Source of the DNA: Desulfocapsa sp.
GTDB lineage: Bacteria; Desulfobacterota; Desulfobulbia; Desulfobulbales; Desulfocapsaceae
Assembly (NCBI GenBank): GCA_024763035.1
Contig: JANTGG010000014.1
Coordinates: 1 to 37,965, forward strand
Length of the DNA: 37,965 nucleotides
Direction of reading: 5' to 3'
The notes beneath the pieces are model-generated. The model was given only the letters and a program-made list of their open reading frames with translations. It searched no databases and was not told the DNA's origin. Of the stretch, positions 1-6,997 are shown piece after piece (position 1 is the first letter of the stretch; each line of letters begins with the position of its first letter). A program made the position numbers and the translations under genes.

Positions 1-4
1 GCCT

Positions 5-1144
5 CTATCGGCCAGCGCATTCCAGAACAGCAGCTATCCTGGCACTGGCAAAACCGTCCCCGTAAGGATTCCGGGTTGTGCTCATCTTCCGGTAATACCC
101 GGCATCACTTAATAATCTTTCAGCCGCTGCTGTAATTTTGCCATAATCTGTTCCCACCAGCTTAACCGTTCCCGCCTCCACCGCCTCCGGTCGTTCCGTT
201 GTCTCCCGCATCACCAGAACGGGCTTTCCAAGTGAAGGTGCCTCTTCCTGCACGCCTCCGGAATCGGTAATGATACAATACGATCTGTCCAGAAGATACA
301 CAAAGGGTAGGTATTCGAGGGGGTCTATCAGGTGGATGGAAGAAATATCCCCAAGAATCCGCTGTACCGGTTCCCGGACATTGGGATTGGGATGAACCGG
401 GTAGATGATTTCCACATCCCGGTGACTTTCTGCGATATGTTTTAATGCCCGGCAAATGGACTCAAAGCCTTCACCAAAATTTTCCCGACGATGCCCGGTA
501 ACAAGAATCATCCGTTTACTGCCGAATATCCCGGGATATTGCCTCAGGAGATTTTTTTCGATTTCCTGACGAACCCCTGACTCCTTCGTTTTAGCTGCGG
601 CATACAGCAAGGCGTCAATAACCGTATTTCCAGTTACATGAATTGCCCGGGCAGGCACTGCCTCCAGGAGAAGGTTTTGCTCAGCGGTGCTGGTGGGAGC
701 GAAGTGAAAATCAGCCAGACGGCCGGTGAGCTGCCGGTTGATCTCTTCCGGAAAAGGAGCGGATTTATTGTAAGTACGAAGCCCTGCTTCCACATGACCA
801 ATGGGAATCCCACTGTAAAAAGCGGCAAGGGATGCCGCCATGGAGGTACTGGTGTCTCCGTGGACAAGCACCACATCCGGCTGCTCCAAAGCAAAAACAT
901 CCCTCAACCCCAGGATAACATTACTGGTAATATCAAAAAGATCCTGACCGGGCTTCATGATATTCAAATCATGATCAGCTTCAATCTCAAAGAGCTGCAG
1001 AACCTGATCGAGTATTTCACGATGCTGAGCTGTCACGCAGAGAACACTGGAAAAAGTGTCAGGGAATTTTTCCAGTTCTTTCAGTACCGGTGCCATTTTA
1101 ATGGCTTCCGGACGGGTCCCGAAAACGGAGAGAATTTTTTTCAT
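5..1144 (-). CDS. wecB: UDP-N-acetylglucosamine 2-epimerase (non-hydrolysing)
   Basis: Interconverts UDP-GlcNAc and UDP-ManNAc in the cytoplasm, feeding surface polysaccharide synthesis. The protein of about 379 residues is full length for the WecB/MnaA family. It opens MKKILSVFGTRPEAIKMAP, the family's N-terminal signature, and carries FPEEINRQLTG, the GHRRENFG loop, and the C-terminal DSGGVQEEAPSLGKPVLVMR segment that binds UDP. A longer reading frame runs 19 codons further upstream to 1201, but it adds a Gly/Pro-rich stretch foreign to the family and overlaps the next gene; the ATG at 1144 with GGTGG upstream is preferred. The stop codon is at positions 5-7, so the gene is complete. No other polysaccharide gene is visible in the window. 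Confidence 0.95.
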   Translation of the reverse strand: MKKILSVFGTRPEAIKMAPVLKELEKFPDTFSSVLCVTAQHREILDQVLQLFEIEADHDLNIMKPGQDLFDITSNVILGLRDVFALEQPDVVLVHGDTSTSMAASLAAFYSGIPIGHVEAGLRTYNKSAPFPEEINRQLTGRLADFHFAPTSTAEQNLLLEAVPARAIHVTGNTVIDALLYAAAKTKESGVRQEIEKNLLRQYPGIFGSKRMILVTGHRRENFGEGFESICRALKHIAESHRDVEIIYPVHPNPNVREPVQRILGDISSIHLIDPLEYLPFVYLLDRSYCIITDSGGVQEEAPSLGKPVLVMRETTERPEAVEAGTVKLVGTDYGKITAAAERLLSDAGYYRKMSTTRNPYGDGFASARIAAVLECAGR

Positions 1145-1197
1145 TTCTTCACCACCGCCGCCGCAAATCCCGGCAACAGGCGGGGAGGAAGAAAATG

Positions 1198-1602
1198 TCA
1201 ATCATGCTCAACAGGAGCATCTTCAGGAGCTGTGGCCTCATGGATTTTTTCCCTGCCCTTTTCCCACATTTCACGACTTTTGTTCTTTGTGGCATCCCAC
1301 GCTCCAGCAGACTCTTCTCTGGTAGCATCCCAGGCCTTTGCTGATCCCTCTTTGGTGGCATCCCACACCTCGGCAGATTCTTCCTTTGTCGCATGCCAGG
1401 CTTCAGATGATTTTTCCTTAGTTGCCTTCCAGGCTGTTTTAGAAGAATCAACGGTGGCATCACCGACAGCGTGAGCTGCTTCTTTAATCTCGACACCGGC
1501 TTTTTCCCACTTCCCCGGCTCATGAACAGTGTTTTCCTCCGCCTGGGAAACAGCCGCGCAGACGAGCAAAAGAGAAAGAATACAAATCATTTTTTTCTTC
1601 AT
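1198..1602 (-). CDS. Small exported protein with 11-residue Trp repeats (LEA/apolipoprotein-like)
   Basis: Function unknown. The 134-residue product starts with a clear signal peptide (MKKK, then a hydrophobic core, likely cleavage after VSQA at residue 21), so it is exported to the periplasm or beyond. The mature part is nearly all amphipathic helix. Trp occurs at residues 58, 69, 80, 91, 102 and 113, exactly 11 apart, in units of the form A-W-x-A-T-K-E-x-S-A-x. Eleven-residue periodicity is typical of group 3 LEA proteins and apolipoprotein-type helices, which bind membranes or protect proteins during water stress; that role is only inferred here. The tail is acidic and His-containing (APEDAPVEHD). 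It lies 53 bp upstream of wecB on the same strand and may share its transcript. Confidence 0.75.
   Translation of the reverse strand: MKKKMICILSLLLVCAAVSQAEENTVHEPGKWEKAGVEIKEAAHAVGDATVDSSKTAWKATKEKSSEAWHATKEESAEVWDATKEGSAKAWDATREESAGAWDATKNKSREMWEKGREKIHEATAPEDAPVEHD
1237..1434 (-). repeat. 33-bp tandem repeat coding the 11-residue Trp units
   Basis: Six degenerate 33-bp units within the exported protein gene, covering residues 57-122. The Trp codon and the ATKE/S core are kept in most units while third positions vary, so the array is old or under protein-level selection rather than freshly expanded. The last unit (MWEKGREKIHE) is the most diverged. Confidence 0.75.
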
Positions 1603-1614
1603 AAGAGGTCTCCT

Positions 1615-2310
1615 TTATGTGTCAAAGAAAAGGCTATCAAGTACTTGATGCATCACCTTGTTATTTTTTTGGAAAATCGTGCTGTCCTGCAGGATTTCCC
1701 CCTCTGTCTGGATCCAGGGGGCAGATACCAATTCATTCCGACAGTTTTCCACCAGAGCAGCAGCGCTGTTTCTGGTCGTTTCCAGATGAAACTGCAATCC
1801 CATCACATGACTTTTATAGAGGAACGCCTGATTTTCGCACGCTGTGCTGGAATAAAGAGAAACGGCATGCGGGGGTAGGGAGAAGGTATCCCCATGCCAG
1901 TGAAAAACCAGGCACTCTTCCGGCAGAACAGTTTGCAAAGAAGCAGGAACATCATTCGTGCGCCTGACAGGAAACCAGCCGATCTCTTTTTCCGGATTCG
2001 CAGTAACCTCTGCTCCAAGAACATCGGCAAGCAACTGAGCCCCGAGACAAATACCCAGCACCGGAATCTTCTTTTCAACCACCTGCAGCAGAAAACTTTT
2101 TTCATCCTTCAGCCATGGATATTCATCGTAATCATAAATCCCCATGGGACCGCCCATCACGATCAGCGCAGAAAAGGCATCGGCAGGAGGCAGCACATCT
2201 CCTGCCCACAGGCAGGTACAACGAAGTTTATGCCCCTGCTCTGCAAGGTATTCTTCCATAGATCCAAGACCTTCAAAAGGGACATGCTGTAACCAGTGTA
2301 TAATAGCCAT
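1615..2310 (-). CDS. Class I glutamine amidotransferase (GMP synthase-like)
   Basis: A stand-alone GATase1 domain of 231 residues. The nucleophile elbow GICLGAQ places Cys88, and GLQFHLE supplies His175 and Glu177, so the Cys-His-Glu triad that releases ammonia from glutamine is intact. IVMGGPMGIYD is the oxyanion region. Proteins of this type are often annotated as GMP synthase-like amidotransferases, but no synthetase partner is encoded beside it, so the acceptor is unknown; gamma-glutamyl hydrolysis or transfer is also possible. It is separated from the upstream aap operon by a structured repeat (2329-2435) and ends 12 bp before the exported repeat protein. The start ATG has only a weak ribosome site. 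Confidence 0.85.
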   Translation of the reverse strand: MAIIHWLQHVPFEGLGSMEEYLAEQGHKLRCTCLWAGDVLPPADAFSALIVMGGPMGIYDYDEYPWLKDEKSFLLQVVEKKIPVLGICLGAQLLADVLGAEVTANPEKEIGWFPVRRTNDVPASLQTVLPEECLVFHWHGDTFSLPPHAVSLYSSTACENQAFLYKSHVMGLQFHLETTRNSAAALVENCRNELVSAPWIQTEGEILQDSTIFQKNNKVMHQVLDSLFFDT

Positions 2311-2328
2311 GGCAACTCGCTGTATGTT

Positions 2329-2435
2329 CTAACACCGGTGATGAACGGTAAGCCGGCATAAGTACCTTATTAGAAATTTTCTTGCGAAAAAAAACAGGTA
2401 AGCGAAGACTCCGAGAAAATTATCTGTAAGGTACT
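2329..2435 (-). repeat. Two-hairpin intergenic repeat, copy 1
   Basis: Read on the minus strand. The long hairpin pairs 2414-2435 with 2361-2382 (17 of 22 positions complementary; both ends read AGTACCTTA). It is followed by a short hairpin pairing GCCGG (2353-2357) with CCGGT (2334-2338) across a 14-nt loop. The outer arm begins inside the aapP stop codon. A run of eight T lies in the long hairpin's loop. Related copies are at 21918-22003 and 35989-36092, sharing the segment AAGGTRCTTAT and the GTTYATCACC loop. It may also end aap transcription. Confidence 0.7.
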
Positions 2436-3198
2436 AAAGAATCTGACTCAAAAAGAGTTTGGTACGATCGGACTGGGGGTTATCAAAGAACTCGTCAGGA
2501 TCGTTTTCTTCTATGATTTCACCAGCATCCATAAAAAGAACACGATTTGCCACAGTCTTCGCAAATCCCATCTCATGGGTGACACAGAGCATGGTCATAC
2601 CCTCATGGGCGAGATCAACCATAACGTCGAGCACCTCTTTAATCATCTCAGGATCGAGGGCGGAAGTCGGTTCATCAAAGAGCATGATGGAGGGGTTCAT
2701 ACAGAGGCTTCTGGCGATCGCCACCCGCTGCTGCTGGCCTCCGGAAAGCTGCCCGGGGAACTTATCGGCCTGATCGGCAATCTGCACCCGATTCAAGAAT
2801 TTCAATGCCGTTGCCTCAGCCTCTTTACGGGGCTTTTTCTGCACCCAGACGGGAGCCAGACAACAATTCTCCATCACAGTGAGATGGGGAAACAGGTTGA
2901 ACTGCTGAAAAACCATACCGATATCACGCCGTACCTTGTCGATGTGTTTCAGATCATCGTCAAGGGTGATCCCGGAGACAACAATATCACCCTCCTGGTG
3001 TTCTTCGAGACGGTTCATACAGCGAATAAGTGTTGACTTACCGCATCCGGAAGGACCGCAGATAATAATCCGCTCCCCCTTATACACCTTGAGGTTAATA
3101 TTCTTTAATACGTGAAAATCACCGTACCATTTATTGACTCCGCGAAGTTCAACCATCACTTCATCAGAAACCTGCTGCCCTGCCTGCACTGTTGTCAT
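2434..3198 (-). CDS. aapP: General L-amino acid ABC transporter, ATPase subunit
   Basis: The ATPase of a polar amino-acid importer (GlnQ/AapP family), acting on the inner membrane face with AapQ and AapM. All motifs are present: Walker [11 protein letters not shown]-loop [12 protein letters not shown], signature [15 protein letters not shown], Walker [12 protein letters not shown], and switch His in CVTHEMGFA. The length of about 254 residues is usual. Two ATG codons lie six bases apart; the inner one at 3198 is better spaced from GGA. It is the last gene of aapJQMP, separated from aapM by 112 bp containing a short tandem repeat, which is wide compared with the 4-bp spacing between aapQ and aapM. 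Confidence 0.95.
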   Translation of the reverse strand: MTTVQAGQQVSDEVMVELRGVNKWYGDFHVLKNINLKVYKGERIIICGPSGCGKSTLIRCMNRLEEHQEGDIVVSGITLDDDLKHIDKVRRDIGMVFQQFNLFPHLTVMENCCLAPVWVQKKPRKEAEATALKFLNRVQIADQADKFPGQLSGGQQQRVAIARSLCMNPSIMLFDEPTSALDPEMIKEVLDVMVDLAHEGMTMLCVTHEMGFAKTVANRVLFMDAGEIIEENDPDEFFDNPQSDRTKLFLSQIL

Positions 3199-3270
3199 AA
3201 GCATTCCATATTAAGACATATAGTAAAAAAATCAACCCAGCCAATCATCACCCCAAACCCCAAAGCGCAT

Positions 3271-3294
3271 ACCTCACACCTCACACCTCACACC
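3271..3294. repeat. ACCTCAC tandem repeat in aapM-aapP spacer
   Basis: Three perfect copies of the heptamer ACCTCAC plus a partial fourth, flanked on both sides by GCATAC. On the transcribed minus strand this reads as repeated GGTGTGA, which contains GAGG-type ribosome-site-like cores, but no gene starts here. Most likely simple slippage in the non-coding spacer. Confidence 0.6.
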
Positions 3295-3310
3295 GCATAC
3301 CGCTTCCCCC

Positions 3311-4414
3311 CTACCTTGCATGCCCAGTATGCAGCTTCTTCTCCAGATGCTGTGAATATCTGGACATGGAGAAACAGGATACCCAGTAGACACTTGCCAC
3401 AAACACGTAGCCTTCCACGGAAAAACCAAGCCACTTGGGATCAGCAAAGGCCGCCTGCACCACAGCAAGCAGATCAAAGAGACCGATAATCAGCACAAGG
3501 GTTGTATCCTTAAAGAGGGCAATAAAAGTATTTACAATTCCCGGGATAACAAGCTTCAGCGCCTGGGGAAGGATAACAAAGACCATGGATTTCCAGTAGG
3601 AAAGTCCCAGAGCTTCCGCCGCCTCATACTGTCCCTTGGGAATCGCCTGCAGTCCGCCTCGCACCACCTCTGCCATATAGGCGGACTGAAAAAAGATAAT
3701 ACCGATCAGCGCCCGCAGCAATTTATCTATCTGCAGGTCTTCGGGCATGAAGATCGGCAGCATAACCGAGGACATGAAGAGCACGGTAATAAGCGGTACA
3801 CCGCGCCAGAACTCTATAAATATAACAGAAAATGACTTGGCAATGGGCATGGATGAACGTCTGCCAAGTGCCAGGACAATGCCTATGGGCAAAGCACAGA
3901 ACATACCGATTGTGGCAAGAATCAGAGTGAGCATCAGTCCGCCCCACTTGTACGTCTCCACCACCGGCAGTCCGAAAGCACCGCCGTAAAAAAGGAAATA
4001 GGCAATAATCGGATAACAGAATATCGTAAAGGCCGCCACAATTCCCTTTTTCGGCGTTGATTCAATAAGCAGCCAGGCGACAAGAACGCCCACCAGACTG
4101 AATGAGGTAACCACCCGCCAGTATTCGGAAGACGGGTAAAAGCCGAACAGAAACTGCTTGATGCGGACACCGACAAACACCCAGCAGGCACCGTCACTGG
4201 TACACGCCTCTTTGCTCGTCCCCACCCAGTCTGCCTGGAACAGTGCCCAGTTGAGGGCAGGTGGTACGATCCGATAGACAATGTAGAGACCGACACATGT
4301 CAAGATTGAATTGAGCAGGGAAGAAAACAGATTTTTTCTCAGCCAGCCGACGATCCCCACAGAATTTGAGGGAGGCGGTAAGGACGGGGAAGGAGTTGTT
4401 AGCAGAACTGTCAT
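3311..4414 (-). CDS. aapM: General L-amino acid ABC transporter, permease AapM
   Basis: An inner-membrane permease of 367 residues, one half of the AapQM channel for polar amino acids. It has the long N-terminal extension with separate membrane segments typical of AapM, then the His/Glu/Gln-type permease domain. The EAA loop that contacts the ATPase is visible as EAAEALGLSYWKSMVFVILPQA, preceded by MAEVVRGGLQAIPKGQY. The start ATG has GGAGAGG upstream and lies 4 bp after the aapQ stop, so the two are translationally coupled. Substrate range cannot be read from sequence; the family in Rhizobium takes many L-amino acids. Confidence 0.93.
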   Translation of the reverse strand: MTVLLTTPSPSLPPPSNSVGIVGWLRKNLFSSLLNSILTCVGLYIVYRIVPPALNWALFQADWVGTSKEACTSDGACWVFVGVRIKQFLFGFYPSSEYWRVVTSFSLVGVLVAWLLIESTPKKGIVAAFTIFCYPIIAYFLFYGGAFGLPVVETYKWGGLMLTLILATIGMFCALPIGIVLALGRRSSMPIAKSFSVIFIEFWRGVPLITVLFMSSVMLPIFMPEDLQIDKLLRALIGIIFFQSAYMAEVVRGGLQAIPKGQYEAAEALGLSYWKSMVFVILPQALKLVIPGIVNTFIALFKDTTLVLIIGLFDLLAVVQAAFADPKWLGFSVEGYVFVASVYWVSCFSMSRYSQHLEKKLHTGHAR

Positions 4415-4418
4415 TGCA

Positions 4419-5591
4419 TCACCTCTCCACCATCATCATTTTTTTATTATACCAGTTCATAAATCCTGAAATCGTCAAACTGATAAAGAGATACACACCC
4501 ATGGTCATGGCGATGATTTCAATGGCCTGCCCTGTCTGATTCAGTGTTGTTCCTGCAAAGACAGCAACCAGATCCGGATAGCCGATGGCTGTGGCAAGGG
4601 ATGAGTTTTTCACCAGGTTCAGGTATTGACTGGTCAGCTGTGGAATAATGACCCGCAACGCCTGGGGAATCACTACAAGTTTCAGTACTTTGCTCCTGTG
4701 CAGCCCAAGGGCGGAAGCCGCCTCTGTCTGTCCGGGATTAACAGCCAGAATTCCCGAACGAACGGCTTCTGCTATAAATGTCCCGGTATAGATGGAGATT
4801 GCCGTGAGCAGTGCAGTCAGTTCCGGGATGATGGTCATACCGCCGCGAAAGTTGAATCCCTTCAGTGCCGGAATATCCCAGGTAAGGGGTGAGCCCAGAA
4901 GAAAAAAAACCAGCAGGGGCAGCCCCACCAGCAAACCGGATGCCACTGGCAGCAATGTAAACTGCTGTCCTGTTTGATCCTGCCGCCTTTTCGCCCACCG
5001 GCGCAGAAGTTCCGTTAATAAAACACCTGCAAGAAAAGCGATAACGACCATCAGAAAACCGTCACCAAATATCGGTCGTGGCAGGTAGAGCCCTCTGATA
5101 TTCAGAAAAGCAACATCACCTGCCGACCAGCTCTGCCTGGGCCCCGGTAGAGCCCGCAGCACTGCAAAGTACCAGAAGAACATCTGGAGCAGCAGGGGAA
5201 TATTACGAAAGGTTTCAATGTAAACGGCAGCGAGTCTGGAGACCAGCCAGTTACTGGAGAGGCGGGCAACCCCCATGGTGAATCCGATTATCGTGGCAAA
5301 GAAAATACCAAGCACGGAAATAAGCAGGGTGTTTAACAGACCGACCACAAAGGTTCGACCAAAGGTTGAAGATTCCGAATAGGGAATCAGGGACTGAAGA
5401 ATTCCAAAACCGGACTTCATCGACAAAAAGCCAAACCCGGTGGAGATCCCTCGTTTTTCAAGGTTTGCCATGGTGTTACTGCCGATAAACCAGAAGAATC
5501 CGACAACCAGACCGACCAGGATAAGCTGAAAGAACAGAGACCGGTGCTGGGCGTTATTCCACCAGTGCTGTTTTTTGGAGACGTTGGACAT
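4419..5591 (-). CDS. aapQ: General L-amino acid ABC transporter, permease AapQ
   Basis: The second inner-membrane permease (390 residues), pairing with AapM. It shows an N-terminal membrane anchor (FFQLILVGLVVGFFWFIGS), a large periplasmic insert with the YLPRPIFGDG element seen in AapQ/BztB proteins, and a C-terminal permease domain with the EAA loop (TEAASALGLHRSKVLKLVVIPQALR) after FIAEAVRSGILAVNPGQ. It follows aapJ after an 82-bp gap containing a strong hairpin, which should make permease expression lower than that of the binding protein. Confidence 0.93.
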   Translation of the reverse strand: MSNVSKKQHWWNNAQHRSLFFQLILVGLVVGFFWFIGSNTMANLEKRGISTGFGFLSMKSGFGILQSLIPYSESSTFGRTFVVGLLNTLLISVLGIFFATIIGFTMGVARLSSNWLVSRLAAVYIETFRNIPLLLQMFFWYFAVLRALPGPRQSWSAGDVAFLNIRGLYLPRPIFGDGFLMVVIAFLAGVLLTELLRRWAKRRQDQTGQQFTLLPVASGLLVGLPLLVFFLLGSPLTWDIPALKGFNFRGGMTIIPELTALLTAISIYTGTFIAEAVRSGILAVNPGQTEAASALGLHRSKVLKLVVIPQALRVIIPQLTSQYLNLVKNSSLATAIGYPDLVAVFAGTTLNQTGQAIEIIAMTMGVYLFISLTISGFMNWYNKKMMMVER

Positions 5592-5619
5592 GGGATTCGA
5601 AAAAAGAAGAGGGAAACAA

Positions 5620-5659
5620 AAAAAAGGGATGCTCTCCCTTAAGAAAACATCCCTTTTTT
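5620..5659 (-). terminator. Hairpin between aapJ and aapQ (partial terminator)
   Basis: Perfect 12-bp inverted repeat AAAAAAGGGATG (5620-5631) and CATCCCTTTTTT (5648-5659) with a 16-nt loop. On the minus strand it ends in six T. It lies inside the operon, 14 bp after the aapJ stop. Such intra-operon hairpins commonly protect the binding-protein mRNA and let only part of the transcripts through to the permeases. Confidence 0.8.
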
Positions 5660-5673
5660 ATCGTATTGCAGTT

Positions 5674-6696
5674 CTATCGCAGGGGAGGTGTATACATGAT
5701 CCCACCCTTGTTCCAGAGCGCGTTCAGTCCGCGTTCTATCTTCAGGGGAGAACCGGTGCCCACATTACGTTCGAAAACTTCACCGTAGTTCCCGACCTGT
5801 TTGATAATCTGGTAGGCCCAGTCATCATTCAAGCCAAGTCCCTTTCCGGCAATACCTTCAAGACCAAGCAGTCTTCGAACGGCGGGACTTTTTGAACTTG
5901 CCTTCATCTCATCCACATTTGCCTGGGTAATTCCAAGCTCCTCCGCCTGGATCATGGCATTTAAAGACCATTTCACGATATTAAACCAGGCGTCATCACC
6001 CTGACGCACAACAGGTCCCAGGGGCTCTTTGGAAATAACTTCCGGCAGAACAACAGCGTCTTCAGGCTTGGAAAGATGGGTTCGCAGACCGTAAAGCTGA
6101 GACTGATCAGAAGTCAAAACATCACAGCGACCATTATCAAAGGCCTTGGCTGTTGCATCATGGGTATCAAAGACAACGGCTTTATAGCTCATATTGTTCT
6201 CTTTGAAGTAATCGGCAAGGTTCAACTCGGTGGTTGTTCCGGACTGAATACACACAGCAGCTCCATCAAGCTCAAGGGCTGATTTCACGCCAAGTTTTTT
6301 GGAAACCAGGAACCCCTGACCATCATAGTAGTTGACACCAGTAAAGTTCAGACCGAGGGAGGTGTCTCGGGTAAGAGTCCAGGTAGTGCCTCGAACAAGT
6401 GCATCAATCTCGCCGGACTGAAGCGCAGTGAAACGCTCCTTGGCATTTAAGGGGATATATTTGATTTTAGAGGCATCACCGAGAGTTGCAGCAGCAATGG
6501 CCTTGCAGACGTCAACATCGATACCTGCCCAAACCCCCTTTTCATCGGCGATGGAGAACCCCGGCAGCCCGGTGGACACACCGCAGTTGAAGACACCACG
6601 CTTCGTCACTTCTTCCTTTGTTGATGCCTGGGTAAAAGCAGCGGCAAAAACGAGGGCAGCAGCTGTTGCCACGATTGGCAGGGTAAGCTTTTTCAT
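5674..6696 (-). CDS. aapJ: General L-amino acid ABC transporter, periplasmic binding protein
   Basis: The solute-binding subunit (340 residues). A signal peptide (MKKLTLPIVATAAALVFAAAFTQA) is followed by a periplasmic amino-acid binding fold: GVFNCGVSTGLPGFSIADEKG, the ligand-contact region GIDVDVCKAIAAA, and ALVRGTTWTLTRD, all typical of AapJ/BztA. There is no lipobox Cys, so it should be soluble in the periplasm. The ATG has GGAG upstream. It is the first gene of the aap operon, with its promoter in the 301-bp gap shared with the divergent histidine kinase gene. Confidence 0.94.
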   Translation of the reverse strand: MKKLTLPIVATAAALVFAAAFTQASTKEEVTKRGVFNCGVSTGLPGFSIADEKGVWAGIDVDVCKAIAAATLGDASKIKYIPLNAKERFTALQSGEIDALVRGTTWTLTRDTSLGLNFTGVNYYDGQGFLVSKKLGVKSALELDGAAVCIQSGTTTELNLADYFKENNMSYKAVVFDTHDATAKAFDNGRCDVLTSDQSQLYGLRTHLSKPEDAVVLPEVISKEPLGPVVRQGDDAWFNIVKWSLNAMIQAEELGITQANVDEMKASSKSPAVRRLLGLEGIAGKGLGLNDDWAYQIIKQVGNYGEVFERNVGTGSPLKIERGLNALWNKGGIMYTPPLR

Positions 6697-6997
6697 TTGT
6701 TACTCTCCTGTTAAATTTACAATATCTACAAGTTAGGTTAACAACCAATCTCTGTTTATCGAGTATGAACGCTGCAAGTCTACCAACCCTAAACAAGAAT
6801 GTCTATCACAAAGATATGGCACAATACGGGCGAAGAAGGCAGTGTCCAATAGATAGAGACTTTCAGACAGTCTAAGCAATTTATTTTAATTTGAAAATTA
6901 CCGCCAGAGCGCTTTTCTGACACCAGAGAAACATCCATTTCTTTTTTTAACCCTTCTTTTTGAGGGATTTTTCAGTGTTATATGATAGTAAGTATAT
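6697..6997. other. Divergent intergenic region, aapJ / histidine kinase
   Basis: 301 bp without a gene. It must hold the aapJ promoter (minus) and the kinase promoter (plus). I could not pick out a convincing -35/-10 pair for either. An AT-rich stretch with TATATGATAG lies just before the kinase start, and a small CCCT...AGGG hairpin followed by ATTTTT sits at 6951-6973. No small ORF with a ribosome site was found. Confidence 0.4.

Noticed and set aside
1-1144. Truncation of wecB at the window edge
   Set aside because: A TAG stop is present at positions 5-7 and the C-terminal UDP-binding region is intact, so the gene is complete.
638-1474. A 278-codon plus-strand frame
   Set aside because: It lies antisense across wecB and the exported repeat protein, has a low-complexity end that mirrors the Trp repeat, and matches no family; the minus-strand genes are convincing.
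3232-3270. A 12-codon minus-strand leader peptide (MRFGVWGDDWLG) between aapM and aapP
   Set aside because: The GAGG-like sequence before it is simply part of the ACCTCAC tandem repeat and sits too close to the ATG; no attenuator hairpin follows.
6820-6840. A sigma54 promoter suggested by TGGCAC near 6817
   Set aside because: The second element (TTGCA at the right spacing) is absent.
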